Of a stretch of DNA of 64,000 bases, positions 42,941-50,590 are shown one piece after another (positions within the stretch are counted from its first letter, which is position 1; each line of letters opens with the position of its first letter). The DNA is from Betaproteobacteria bacterium (GTDB lineage: Bacteria; Pseudomonadota; Gammaproteobacteria; Burkholderiales; Burkholderiaceae_C): contig JADJWD010000007.1 of NCBI GenBank assembly GCA_016716535.1, positions 682,001 through 746,000 on the forward strand, given 5' to 3'. The position numbers and the translations under genes are program-made. The notes under the pieces were generated by a model. That model was not told the origin of the DNA. It did not search any database and worked only from the letters and a program-made list of their open reading frames with translations.

Positions 42941-43009
42941 GCCGATGAGCAACAGGCCCAGCTGGCGCGGCGCCGCTGACTGCAATTTGCCGCCGCTGAA
43001 GAGAAACCG

Positions 43010-43246
43010 ATGCCCTACTTCATCTACGCCCTGCGTTCCTTCACGCCGCCCGAGTGCCTGGGCGAGCACGCCGCTTTCGCAGACGCGTCAGCCCGCGCCA
43101 AGGCGCTGCGCGTCGAGCGGCAGGCAGCGCAGCCCACGGCGATGCCGGGCGGCGAGCAGATCCGCGTCGTCTTTGCTGCCACGGCCGAGGCCGCCGAAGA
43201 CCTGCTGCTTACGCCACGTACGGCGCCGCCCATCGGTGACGAGTGA
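43010..43246 (+). CDS. Small unknown protein (78 residues)
   Basis: A 78-residue cytoplasmic protein starting MPYFIYALRSFTPPE, with no signal or membrane segment and one cysteine at position 16. The N-terminal strand and the EQIRVVFAATAEAAEDLL segment suggest a small alpha/beta fold. I do not recognise a family. It lies 158 bases after the S24-like gene, beyond a repeat, and 35 bases before the next gene. Confidence 0.6.
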   Translation: MPYFIYALRSFTPPECLGEHAAFADASARAKALRVERQAAQPTAMPGGEQIRVVFAATAEAAEDLLLTPRTAPPIGDE

Positions 43247-43281
43247 CGTAGCTTGAAGGGCGCGGATCACCGCTGACACCG

Positions 43282-44604
43282 ATGCGCTCACCGCAGGCAC
43301 ACACGCTTGGCCCCGCCGCCGCCGCGGCCGCGGAGCTGGCCGCGTGTGTGCAACGCAACTGCCACATCGCCGACGCGCGCCACGCCGCCGGCATGACGCT
43401 GTGCACGTACCTGTTGCAGATGCGCGAGTTCTACCGCTGGGAGCACGGCCTGCCGCTCGGCGCACCGCTCGCGCGCGACGCGGTCACCGCCTGGATGGCC
43501 GAGCGCGAGGCGCTGTGGGCGACGCTGGCCGACGAGGACTACCGGCCGCTGCCTTTGCCGCCGTGCCCGGACAACGGGTCCGGATCGACGCACTTCGCCG
43601 ACCCCTTCGACGTCGACGCCGTCAACGCGGCGCTCGCGCCGCTGTCGCTGCTCTACGGCGCCGGCGTCGTCGGCGGCGCGCGGCCGGTCTTCTTCGTCGC
43701 CGAGCTGCACGCGCGCGGCCGGCGCGAGGGCCTGGCGGTGCTGCAGGCCGGCCGCGAACGCGCGCGCACGCTGCTCGCGCCGCCCGCGGCGCTGGGCAGC
43801 GGCGCCGACGGCCCGATCGTGCTGCGGCGCGAGTCGATGGCCCGCTGGTGCTGGGAACACGCCGAGGCGCACGCCATGCGCCCGCGCGCCGGCACGGCAC
43901 TGCACGCGATGCTCGCCCACTACGGCCTCGACCGCGACTTCCAGGCCGGCATCCCGCGCTGGCTCGACGACCAGTGCGAGACGGCGCAGTGGCACGAGAT
44001 CGGCGAGCACCGGTTGAACCGGCGCTGGGGCGGTGCCTGGGCCGAACTGCGCGCTGCGGTGCGGGCTGCGGCCGTGCAGGGCAGCGAGGCGGCGGCGATC
44101 GAAAACGGCGGCGAAGCAGCGCGCGCGGCGGATGCGGCGCACGTCGCCGATGCAGCAGATGCAGCGGATGCAGCCGATGCGGCCGGCGCCGCCGCGCTCG
44201 CACACGCGGCGCGCGGCGATGCCCTCGTCCGCGCGCTCCGCGATCAGCTCGCCGATCTCGGCGTCACGCTGCCGGCGTTACTGGCGCGCGGCGACCCCGG
44301 CCCGCTGCACGCCTGGTTCGCCGGCTACGACGGCCTGCGCGAAGCGACTTACCCGGCGCTCGTGACCGGCTACCGCGCCTGGCGCGGCGGTGACAGCGGT
44401 GATCGCAGCGCGGGCGACGGCGGCACACTGCTGCGCGCCCAGTGCACCCACGGCCTGCGGCACTTCGAGACGCTGGCCGCGTTGCTGCTGCAAGCGTCGC
44501 CAACGCGGCGGGACGAGGCGCGGCAGCGACTCCTCGCACAAGGCACGACCGGCATCCCCGCCGCGGTGTTCTGCCCCTGGTCAGCGAGCAACCAGGCGAG
44601 GTGA
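43282..44604 (+). CDS. Large unknown protein, possibly Sfum_1244-like
   Basis: A 440-residue cytoplasmic protein. The N-terminus (LAACVQRNCHIADARHA, then MTLCTYLLQMREFYRWEHG near residue 40) resembles, from memory, proteins annotated as the Sfum_1244 family in sulfur-metabolising bacteria; this needs a search. An Ala/Asp-rich tract near residues 277-312 built from GATGCAG-type codon repeats is a low-complexity insertion. Cysteines in the N-terminal block are spaced irregularly. Last gene on the plus strand of the accessory region. Confidence 0.6.
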   Translation: MRSPQAHTLGPAAAAAAELAACVQRNCHIADARHAAGMTLCTYLLQMREFYRWEHGLPLGAPLARDAVTAWMAEREALWATLADEDYRPLPLPPCPDNGSGSTHFADPFDVDAVNAALAPLSLLYGAGVVGGARPVFFVAELHARGRREGLAVLQAGRERARTLLAPPAALGSGADGPIVLRRESMARWCWEHAEAHAMRPRAGTALHAMLAHYGLDRDFQAGIPRWLDDQCETAQWHEIGEHRLNRRWGGAWAELRAAVRAAAVQGSEAAAIENGGEAARAADAAHVADAADAADAADAAGAAALAHAARGDALVRALRDQLADLGVTLPALLARGDPGPLHAWFAGYDGLREATYPALVTGYRAWRGGDSGDRSAGDGGTLLRAQCTHGLRHFETLAALLLQASPTRRDEARQRLLAQGTTGIPAAVFCPWSASNQAR

Positions 44605-44684
44605 GCGCCCTGAACTACCGCATGCAGGAAGGTACTCGGGGTTGGCAAGACGGGTGCTTGCTGCCGAGGCACCAGATGGCGCCT

Positions 44685-44940
44685 TCAAATGACTTCCAGG
44701 GCCGCCTTCCCATCCGGCACGGCTTCTATGGCCAACTTCGTATCCATTGTGGCGAGGCGCCCACCCTTCGCGTGCGCCAGGGCAAGCAGATAGCTGTCGG
44801 TCACCCTCGAGTGGCTGGACAAGAGCGCCGGCGCGAAGAAAGCGGCGTCCGCGACACTGACCTTGTCAGGCCAAAAGTTGTATCCGGGTAGCGCTCGGAT
44901 GGCTATGAGCGACTGAACCACGACGCTCGGCGGCCCCGGC
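44685..44940 (-). pseudogene. Remnant of a PIN-domain (VapC-like) toxin
   Basis: Reading minus from about 44940, the C-terminal half of a PIN domain is recognisable: FWPDKVSVADA, then VTDSYLLALAHAKGGRLATMDTKL near the end. The N-terminal half with the first acidic residues is missing and no antitoxin gene is present. The break lies next to a dispersed repeat at 44961. Probably a decayed toxin-antitoxin locus. Confidence 0.65.
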
Positions 44941-44960
44941 GTGTTGGGGTACTTCGACCA

Positions 44961-44983
44961 GGGCTTCGACAGGCTCAGCGGGA
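44961..44983. repeat. CTTCGACAGGCTCAG-family dispersed repeat, single copy
   Basis: GGGCTTCGACAGGCTCAGCG lies between the PIN remnant and the yeeE-like stop. It belongs to the same family as the copies at 42892, 59490 and 62632. Confidence 0.7.
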
Positions 44984-44993
44984 TGCGGTCAGC

Positions 44994-46115
44994 CTACTCC
45001 CGCTCCGCCTTCCAGAGCAGGTACTTCAGCGTCGCCACGCACCCGCCAATCAGCCCGGCCAGTGCGATGAACGAGCCGATGGCGAGTGTCGAGACGCCGG
45101 TCAGGCCCTGGCCGATCGTGCAGCCGAGCGCGGTGACGCCGCCGAAGCCCATCAGCACGGCGCCGACGATCTGCGTCTTCAGGTCTTCGGTCGATGCGAA
45201 ACCTTCCCAGCGGAAGGCGCCGGTCATCAGCGACACCACCAGCGCGCCGAGCACGATGCCGACGAGCGACGTGATGCCGAAGCTCGGATGCAGCGCCTTG
45301 TCGGTCCACAACATCAGCAGTTCGAGCGAGAACGCGGTGGGCGCGACGTAGCTCAGCGACTCGATCGTGCGCGTGTTGGTCGCGAAGTAGACCTGCTCGA
45401 GCGTCTCGGGGTTCTCGCCGTAGCCGAGGTGGCCGCTGACGTACCAGCCGGCGACGACGAGCGCGCCGAGCGCGATGCCGCTGGCCACCTGCAGCCGGTT
45501 GCGGCGAAAGCGCGCGTCCTTGAAGACGAAGACGAGCAGCGCCAGGACCAGCACGGCCGCCGCGGCCAGCGTGGCGCCGCCGGCGGTGAGCCCCGACACG
45601 GCGGCCAGCGCCTGGCCGAGCGTCGGGTCCTGCAGCGCCGTGCCTTCGAGCGACACGCGCACCGGGTCGAGCCAGGCGGCGCGCCACTGGCCGAACAGGC
45701 CCTTCAGCGTCATGTACGCCGAGATGGCCATGAAGGCGAGCACGACCAGCGAGCGCAGGCTGCCGCCGCCCAGGCGCAAGAGGTTCTTGTTGGCGCAGCC
45801 GCCGGCCAGCGTCATGCCGACGCCGAAGATCGTGCCGCCGAGCAGCAGGCTCAGCCACGGGATGCTCGCGCCGCGGCGATAGATCGACTGTGCGAGGTCG
45901 ATCTGCCCGGACTGATGCAGCGCCGTGGCGCCGGCGATCGCCACCGCCAGCGCCAGCAGGAACATGCGGGCGCGACCCCAGTGGCTCATGTTGACGATGT
46001 CCGACAGCGCGCCCATCGTGCAGAAATTCGAGCGCTGCGCGACGGCACCGAAGGCGAATCCGATCGCCAGCCCGCCCCACAGCACCGTGCTCGCCATGCC
46101 TGCGGCCGTGCTCAC
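44994..46115 (-). CDS. YeeE/YedE-family transporter (sulfur-compound uptake)
   Basis: A 373-residue polytopic membrane protein of the YeeE/YedE (TsuA-like) family with about nine hydrophobic segments. The three family cysteine motifs are present: SNFCTMGAL near residue 32, LAGGCANKN near 107 and ALGCTIGQG near 331; in TsuA such cysteines relay thiosulfate. The GTG start has AGGGAG six bases upstream. It follows dsrE2 and tusA, a grouping that suggests uptake and relay of thiosulfate or sulfane sulfur. Substrate is inference. Confidence 0.87.
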   Translation of the reverse strand: MSTAAGMASTVLWGGLAIGFAFGAVAQRSNFCTMGALSDIVNMSHWGRARMFLLALAVAIAGATALHQSGQIDLAQSIYRRGASIPWLSLLLGGTIFGVGMTLAGGCANKNLLRLGGGSLRSLVVLAFMAISAYMTLKGLFGQWRAAWLDPVRVSLEGTALQDPTLGQALAAVSGLTAGGATLAAAAVLVLALLVFVFKDARFRRNRLQVASGIALGALVVAGWYVSGHLGYGENPETLEQVYFATNTRTIESLSYVAPTAFSLELLMLWTDKALHPSFGITSLVGIVLGALVVSLMTGAFRWEGFASTEDLKTQIVGAVLMGFGGVTALGCTIGQGLTGVSTLAIGSFIALAGLIGGCVATLKYLLWKAERE

Positions 46116-46161
46116 ACTTGTCTCCCTCGCTGCCGGGCCGCAGCCCCTCGATGGCGGATTG

Positions 46162-46632
46162 TCAGATGAACAGGCAGACGTCCGTCTCGCCGGCGAACTT
46201 CATGAACGTCGCCGCGCCGCCGTACTCGATGCCGTCGATGAAGTCGGCCTTGTCGAACTCGAACAGGTCCACCGTCATCTGGCAGGCGATGAACTTGACC
46301 TCGGCCTCCTGGCACAGCGAACGCAGCTCGGTCAGCGAGGCGACGCCCTTCTTCTTCATCTTCGCCTTCATCATGCTGGTGGCCATTGCCTGCATGCCCG
46401 GCAGCGCCGAGACGATCACCGGCATCGGCACCGGCATCGGCATCGCCGGGTTGGCGAGCGGGCTGATGGCGATGCCCGACAGATCCTTCCTCAACAACTG
46501 CAGGCCGTAGAAGGTGAAGAAGACCTGCACCTCCCAGCCCAGCGCCGCCGCCGTCGAGGCCAGGATCAGCGGCGGGTACGCCATGTCCAGCGCCCCCTTC
46601 GTGGCGATGATCGCCATCTTCTTGCTGGCCAT
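46162..46632 (-). CDS. dsrE2: DsrE2-type sulfurtransferase-like protein
   Basis: A 156-residue DsrE-superfamily protein of the DsrE2 type. Conserved cysteines include EVKFIACQMTVDLF near residue 116. A hydrophobic proline/methionine-rich stretch near residues 62-78 may contact the membrane, as proposed for DsrE2 proteins. It lies nine bases after tusA. The tusA-dsrE2 pair, often with a rhodanese, acts upstream of Dsr in sulfur trafficking. Confidence 0.88.
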   Translation of the reverse strand: MASKKMAIIATKGALDMAYPPLILASTAAALGWEVQVFFTFYGLQLLRKDLSGIAISPLANPAMPMPVPMPVIVSALPGMQAMATSMMKAKMKKKGVASLTELRSLCQEAEVKFIACQMTVDLFEFDKADFIDGIEYGGAATFMKFAGETDVCLFI

Positions 46633-46641
46633 GGCGCGCCC

Positions 46642-46869
46642 TCAGCCTTTCTTCAGCAGGAAGACGTACTTGCCGCCCTCCTGGCCCGACGAGATCAGAG
46701 CGTGGCCGGTCTGCTCGGCGAAGGCGGCCATGTCGGCCACCGAGCCCGGGTCGGTGGCGACGACACGCAGCACCTGGCCGCTTTGCATGTCGGCGAGCGA
46801 CTTCTTCGTCTTCACGATGGGCAACGGGCACGAAAGACCCGTGGCGTCGAATTCCTTGTCGAATGTCAT
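46642..46869 (-). CDS. tusA: TusA-family sulfur-carrier protein
   Basis: A 75-residue TusA. The active cysteine lies in ATGLSCPLPIVKTKK near residue 12, the family signature. AAGGAGAG stands before ATG 46869, which decides the start. It delivers persulfide sulfur, probably from rhodanese or DsrE2, to DsrEFH. First gene of tusA-dsrE2-yeeE. Confidence 0.93.
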   Translation of the reverse strand: MTFDKEFDATGLSCPLPIVKTKKSLADMQSGQVLRVVATDPGSVADMAAFAEQTGHALISSGQEGGKYVFLLKKG

Positions 46870-46984
46870 TGGCTTCTCTCCTTGGCGCAGCCGCGCGCAG
46901 CGCACGCGGATGCGTGCCCCCGAAGGATGGCATTAGCGTCGTTGCGGCGCCGCGGCGTCTATTCCCGCGACGGGTGATGAGCCG

Positions 46985-47000
46985 TAGCCCATCTGGGTAA
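46985..47000. promoter_or_regulatory. Candidate regulator site between tusA and the dsrE-like gene
   Basis: TAGCCC-ATCT-GGGTAA lies in the 243-base divergent gap, 116 bases from the tusA start and 113 from the plus-strand gene. It matches the motifs near soeA and dsrA. A looser second site, TTCCCGCGACGGGTGA, lies at 46962-46977. Confidence 0.5.
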
Positions 47001-47112
47001 TATGGTCTTCCCGGGACGGCGCATGGCGGCCGCCTGCGCCGCGCCCGGCGATGGCACGATGCGCGGCATTCATGCGCCGCGCCTGTGCCGCGGCCACCGA
47101 GGAGGCCCTTCG

Positions 47113-47526
47113 ATGAACTGGCGCCCGATCATCCTGGCTGCGCTGCTCGCGGCCGGCACCGTGCCGGCCCTGGCGCAGGACCAGGTCGTCTATCACATCG
47201 ACGACGCCGCAACGCAGGGGCTCAAGGGGCTGCGCAACATCCGCAACCACCTCGACACCGACCCTGCGGCGCGCATCACCGTCGTCACGCACGCGCAGGG
47301 CGTGGACCTGCTGATGGAAGGCGCCAAGGACTCCGCCGGCGGCCTCTACGCCGGCCCGGTGGCGGCGCTCGTGGCGCGCGGCGTGCGCTTCGAGGTCTGC
47401 GAGATCACGCTGCGCAACCGCAGCTTGAAGCGCGAGCAGTTCATGCAGGAAGCCGACTTCACGCCGTCGGGCGTCGTGCGGCTGACGCGGCTGCAGAAGC
47501 AGGGCTTCGCGTACATCAAGCCATGA
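47113..47526 (+). CDS. Exported DsrE-family protein
   Basis: A 137-residue DsrE/YchN-fold protein with a clear N-terminal signal peptide ending near PALAQD, so it should act in the periplasm. One cysteine remains in the mature part (RFEVCEITL near residue 97), where DsrE-fold proteins place an active cysteine. The stop overlaps the following cytochrome gene (ATGA). It may bind or transfer sulfane sulfur near FccAB; that is inference. Confidence 0.82.
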   Translation: MNWRPIILAALLAAGTVPALAQDQVVYHIDDAATQGLKGLRNIRNHLDTDPAARITVVTHAQGVDLLMEGAKDSAGGLYAGPVAALVARGVRFEVCEITLRNRSLKREQFMQEADFTPSGVVRLTRLQKQGFAYIKP

Positions 47527-48134
47527 GCGCTTTGACCATCGCATTGTGCGCCGCGGCGACCGTCGCCTTGGCGCTTGCCGCCACCGGCGCGCAAGCCGCC
47601 GACGCGGCGCGCGTGCAGGACATCGTCACCGGCAAGTGCTTCATCTGCCATGGTGCCGACGGCGAGAGCTCGAGCCCGGTTTTCCCGCGCCTGGCGGGCC
47701 AGCACTCGAGCTACATCGCGCGCCAGCTTGCCGACTACAAGAGCGGCCGGCGCAAGAGCACGACGATGCAGCCGATGGTCGACGACCTCGGCCCGGCCGA
47801 CTTCAAGTCGCTTGGCGAGTACTTCGCCAGCCGCCCGACGCACATCCACCCGGTCGAAGACGCCGAGCTGGCCGGCATGGGCCGCTACATCTTCAACCGC
47901 GGCAACTCGTTCTCGGGCGTCGCCGCCTGCGCCAGCTGCCACGGCGCCGCCGGCCACGGCACCGAGGCGCTGCCGCGCCTGGCCGGCCAGCACGCGCAGT
48001 ACACCGAGAACCAGCTCAAGCAGTACACGAAGCGCGAGCGCACCAACGACAACGCCGTGATGCACGCCGTGGCCAGCAAGCTGACCGAGCTGGAGATCAA
48101 GGCGGTGGCGGCCTACATCAGCGGGCTGAAGTAG
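47523..48134 (+). CDS. Diheme c4-type cytochrome c
   Basis: A 203-residue periplasmic cytochrome with a signal peptide ending near GAQAAD and two similar c-type domains, each with one heme motif: CFICH near residue 39 and CASCH near residue 139. PRLAGQH occurs in both halves, typical of cytochrome c4. It is coupled to the DsrE-like gene and converges with fccB. It could carry electrons from flavocytochrome c to a terminal oxidase. Confidence 0.88.
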   Translation: MSALTIALCAAATVALALAATGAQAADAARVQDIVTGKCFICHGADGESSSPVFPRLAGQHSSYIARQLADYKSGRRKSTTMQPMVDDLGPADFKSLGEYFASRPTHIHPVEDAELAGMGRYIFNRGNSFSGVAACASCHGAAGHGTEALPRLAGQHAQYTENQLKQYTKRERTNDNAVMHAVASKLTELEIKAVAAYISGLK

Positions 48135-48153
48135 GCCGCCCCGCGGCGCCCGC

Positions 48154-49458
48154 TCAACCCGCCAGCGCGTCAGCCCAGATGTTGTCGGCCCAGCTCAGCG
48201 CGTAGCGGCCTTCGATCTGGTTGGCCGCGGCGCTGACGCCGCCCGAGCCGGGCACCGTCTTGAAGGTCGCGTCCTTGGCGTCGAACTGGTGCACGCTCGC
48301 CACGTGCACGACATCGCGCGCGGTGACGAAGCTGTAGCAGGTGTTCACCACCACCGGCGTCGCGTTCACCGGCTCGCCCCTCAGCAGCGCGATGATCGCC
48401 GCCGCCGCCACCTTGGCCTGCTGGTTGGCCATGTGGCCGCTCTTGGGCATCCCCGGCGCCGACAGCGTCGAGTCGCCGAGCACGTGGATGCCCTTGGCGG
48501 CGGTCGACTCCGTCGTCAGCCAGTTCACGCCCACCCAGCGGTTGTTGGCGTTGACGATGCCGGCACTGCGCGCGATGTCGCCGGCGCGCTGGTTCGGGAT
48601 GACGTTCAGCACGTCGGCCTTCACGTCCTCGAACTCGAGCTTGGCCGTCGTACCGGCCACCTCGCGCAGCACGGCGTTGGCCTTGTACTCGATGATGCCG
48701 GCGTAGTGGTCGGCCCAGGCCTTGCGGAACAGGCCCGCCTTCGACGTGATGTCGGGGTTGGCGTCGAGCACCAGCACCTTCGAGCGCGGCTTGGCCGTCT
48801 TGAAATAGCTGGCCACCATGCAGGCACGCTCGTAGGGGCCCGGCGGGCACCGATAAGGCGCCAGCGGGATGCACATCGCGTAGACGCCGCCGTCGGGCAT
48901 CGCCTCGAGCTGGCGGCGCAGCGCCAGCGTCTGCGGGCCGGCCTTCCACGCGTGCTGCACGCGACCGCTGTCCAGCGCCGCCTGCAGGCCCGCGACGCCT
49001 TCGGTCATGAAGTCGACGCCCGGCGAGAGCACGAGGCGGTCGTAGGCGAATTCGCCGGCCGACGTGCGCACCTTCTTGCCGGCGGCATCGACGGCGGTGA
49101 CCTCGGCCTTGACGACCTTGACGCCGGCCATCCTGAGGCCGTCGTAGCCGCGCGTCACGTCGGCGATCTGCTTGTGGCCGCCGAGCACGAGGTTGCTGAT
49201 CGGGCACGAAACGAACGTGTCGTTGCGCTCGATCAGCGTCACGTCGACGTTGCCGCCCCACAGGCGCAGGTAGCGTGCGACGGTGGCGCCGCCATAGCCG
49301 CCGCCGACGACGACGACGCGGCCGATCGGCGCGCCGCCCATGCTGGCGCAGCCGGCGAGGCCGAGGGTGCCCACAGCGATGCCGGCGGCGCCGGCGCCGA
49401 GGATGCGACGGCGGCTTGTGCCGCGCGGCGCGGGGGTGTTGGGGTTGTGAAGGGTCAT
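48154..49458 (-). CDS. fccB: FccB, flavoprotein subunit of sulfide dehydrogenase (flavocytochrome c)
   Basis: A 434-residue FAD protein with a Tat signal (SRRRILGAGAAG). The FAD motif VVVVGGGYGGATVARYL starts near residue 48, and the redox cysteines characteristic of FccB/SoxF appear in DTFVSCPISN and VVNTCYSFV. It oxidises sulfide in the periplasm and passes electrons to FccA. ATG at 49458 has GAGGAG upstream; a GTG at 49485 overlaps the fccA stop and would lengthen the leader by nine residues. Confidence 0.92.
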   Translation of the reverse strand: MTLHNPNTPAPRGTSRRRILGAGAAGIAVGTLGLAGCASMGGAPIGRVVVVGGGYGGATVARYLRLWGGNVDVTLIERNDTFVSCPISNLVLGGHKQIADVTRGYDGLRMAGVKVVKAEVTAVDAAGKKVRTSAGEFAYDRLVLSPGVDFMTEGVAGLQAALDSGRVQHAWKAGPQTLALRRQLEAMPDGGVYAMCIPLAPYRCPPGPYERACMVASYFKTAKPRSKVLVLDANPDITSKAGLFRKAWADHYAGIIEYKANAVLREVAGTTAKLEFEDVKADVLNVIPNQRAGDIARSAGIVNANNRWVGVNWLTTESTAAKGIHVLGDSTLSAPGMPKSGHMANQQAKVAAAAIIALLRGEPVNATPVVVNTCYSFVTARDVVHVASVHQFDAKDATFKTVPGSGGVSAAANQIEGRYALSWADNIWADALAG

Positions 49459-49481
49459 GGTGTGCGCGCTCCTCGTTCGCT

Positions 49482-49865
49482 TCACTTGGCGGCGGGCTTC
49501 TGCGCCGCGAAGTAGTCGGCCACCGCCTTCGCCTGCGCGTCGCTGTAGCCCTTGGCGATCTGATGCATGATCGTCGCGGGCTGGTTGCCGCTCTTGAAGT
49601 CGGCCAGCATCGCGAGCATCTTGTCGGCGGCCATGCCCGCGAGCGGCTTCATGTCGCCGCGCGCGTTGCCGTTGGTGCCGTGGCAGTTGGCGCAGGTGGC
49701 CGCGAGGTTGCGGCCGAGGTTGGCGTCTTGCGCCAGCGCGGCCGGGGCGGCCATCGCGAGCAGCGGCGCGGCGGCCAGCAGCACATAGCCGCGAAGGCCA
49801 CGCAAGCCACGCGTGGAGCCCGCGGGGCGCGAAGCGCGGCGCGGGCGGCGGTCAGCAAGGTTCAT
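49482..49865 (-). CDS. fccA: FccA, monoheme cytochrome subunit of sulfide dehydrogenase
   Basis: A 127-residue exported cytochrome c. A long basic leader (about 25 residues) precedes the hydrophobic signal core, which ends near ALAQDA. One heme motif, CANCH, lies near residue 58 and a late methionine ligand is available. It precedes fccB directly, as expected for flavocytochrome c. AGAGGAGAG lies before the ATG. Confidence 0.87.
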   Translation of the reverse strand: MNLADRRPRRASRPAGSTRGLRGLRGYVLLAAAPLLAMAAPAALAQDANLGRNLAATCANCHGTNGNARGDMKPLAGMAADKMLAMLADFKSGNQPATIMHQIAKGYSDAQAKAVADYFAAQKPAAK

Positions 49866-49888
49866 CGACTTCTCTCCTCTCGTCGCTC

Positions 49889-49910
49889 GGGATTGGGATT
49901 GGGATTGGGG
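49889..49910 (+). promoter_or_regulatory. G-quadruplex-type tract upstream of fccA
   Basis: Three tandem GGGATT hexamers followed by GGGG give four G-tracts with three-base loops. The tract is on the plus strand (template for fccA), 24-45 bases before the fccA start. A DNA secondary structure in the fccAB leader or promoter is possible; function is inference. Confidence 0.5.
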
Positions 49911-50021
49911 TTCGTTCGTGGTGACGGCACGCCCGGCGCGTTGGCACGACGGGTCGCGCAGTGTGCCCGCACGTTGGGCGCGGCGACAACCACGGTGTCG
50001 TGTCGGGTGGTCGTTGCCGCT

Positions 50022-50042
50022 AATATCACTGCATGCGAATGT
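50022..50042. promoter_or_regulatory. Possible ArsR-type operator between fccA and arsR
   Basis: The 316-base divergent region contains a locally AT-rich stretch AATATCACTGCATGCGAATGT centred on GCATGC, the only AT-rich island there. The arms pair only weakly. ArsR operators are usually imperfect AT-rich palindromes, so this is a weak candidate. Confidence 0.25.
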
Positions 50043-50181
50043 ACGGTTCCAATCGCCCTGATTCGAGCGTGGAAACCCGCGGCCGGCGTGCTGCAGTGGC
50101 CCTGCGGGCCCGGTCTGTGGCCCGGCCCGCCGCCCCGTCCGTTGGTTCGTTAGCACCGGCCGCTTGCTGAGAGCCGGCTTC

Positions 50182-50583
50182 GTGGACCAGCGCCTCGCAT
50201 CGTCCCCCGCACCGGCCGCCGGCCCCGGCGTCGACTCGTCCGACGAAGTCGTCGAGGCCGCCGCCGAGCTGTTCCGGCTGCTCGCCACGCCGATGCGGCT
50301 GAAGATCATCGCCGCGCTGTCGGCGCACGAGAAGAACGTCTCGCAGCTGCTGGCCGAGATCGACACGACGCAGCCCAACATGAGCCAGCACCTCGCGGCG
50401 CTGTACCGCGCCGGCGTGCTGGCCAAGCGCCGCGACGCGACGCAGATCTACTACCGCATCGCCAGCGAGCGCGCGGCAACGTTGTGCCGCGCGGTGTGCG
50501 CGCAGATCGCCACCGAGCTGGCCGAGGGCGAGCGCATCGCGCCGGCCGAACGGCTGGTGCCGCTGGCGGCGGCGAAGGGCTGA
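50182..50583 (+). CDS. ArsR-family transcriptional regulator divergent from fccAB
   Basis: A 133-residue winged-helix regulator. The recognition helix lies in TTQPNMSQHLAALYRAG near residue 66, and QIYYRI marks the wing. Two cysteines, Cys102 and Cys106 (LCRAVC), lie in the last helix; the alpha-2 cysteine used by SqrR/BigR-type persulfide sensors is alanine here (KIIAAL). It probably represses fccAB in response to sulfide or persulfide. GTG at 50182 was taken; TTG at 50164 would add six residues. It converges with lemA, seven bases apart. Confidence 0.83.
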   Translation: MDQRLASSPAPAAGPGVDSSDEVVEAAAELFRLLATPMRLKIIAALSAHEKNVSQLLAEIDTTQPNMSQHLAALYRAGVLAKRRDATQIYYRIASERAATLCRAVCAQIATELAEGERIAPAERLVPLAAAKG

Positions 50584-50590
50584 CTGCAGC

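Noticed and set aside
44685..44940. An active toxin-antitoxin module
   Set aside because: The PIN domain lacks its N-terminal half and no antitoxin gene is present.
49482..50426. A longer fccA reading into the arsR promoter region
   Set aside because: The extra N-terminus would cover the divergent promoter; the signal peptide and ribosome-binding site support the ATG at 49865.
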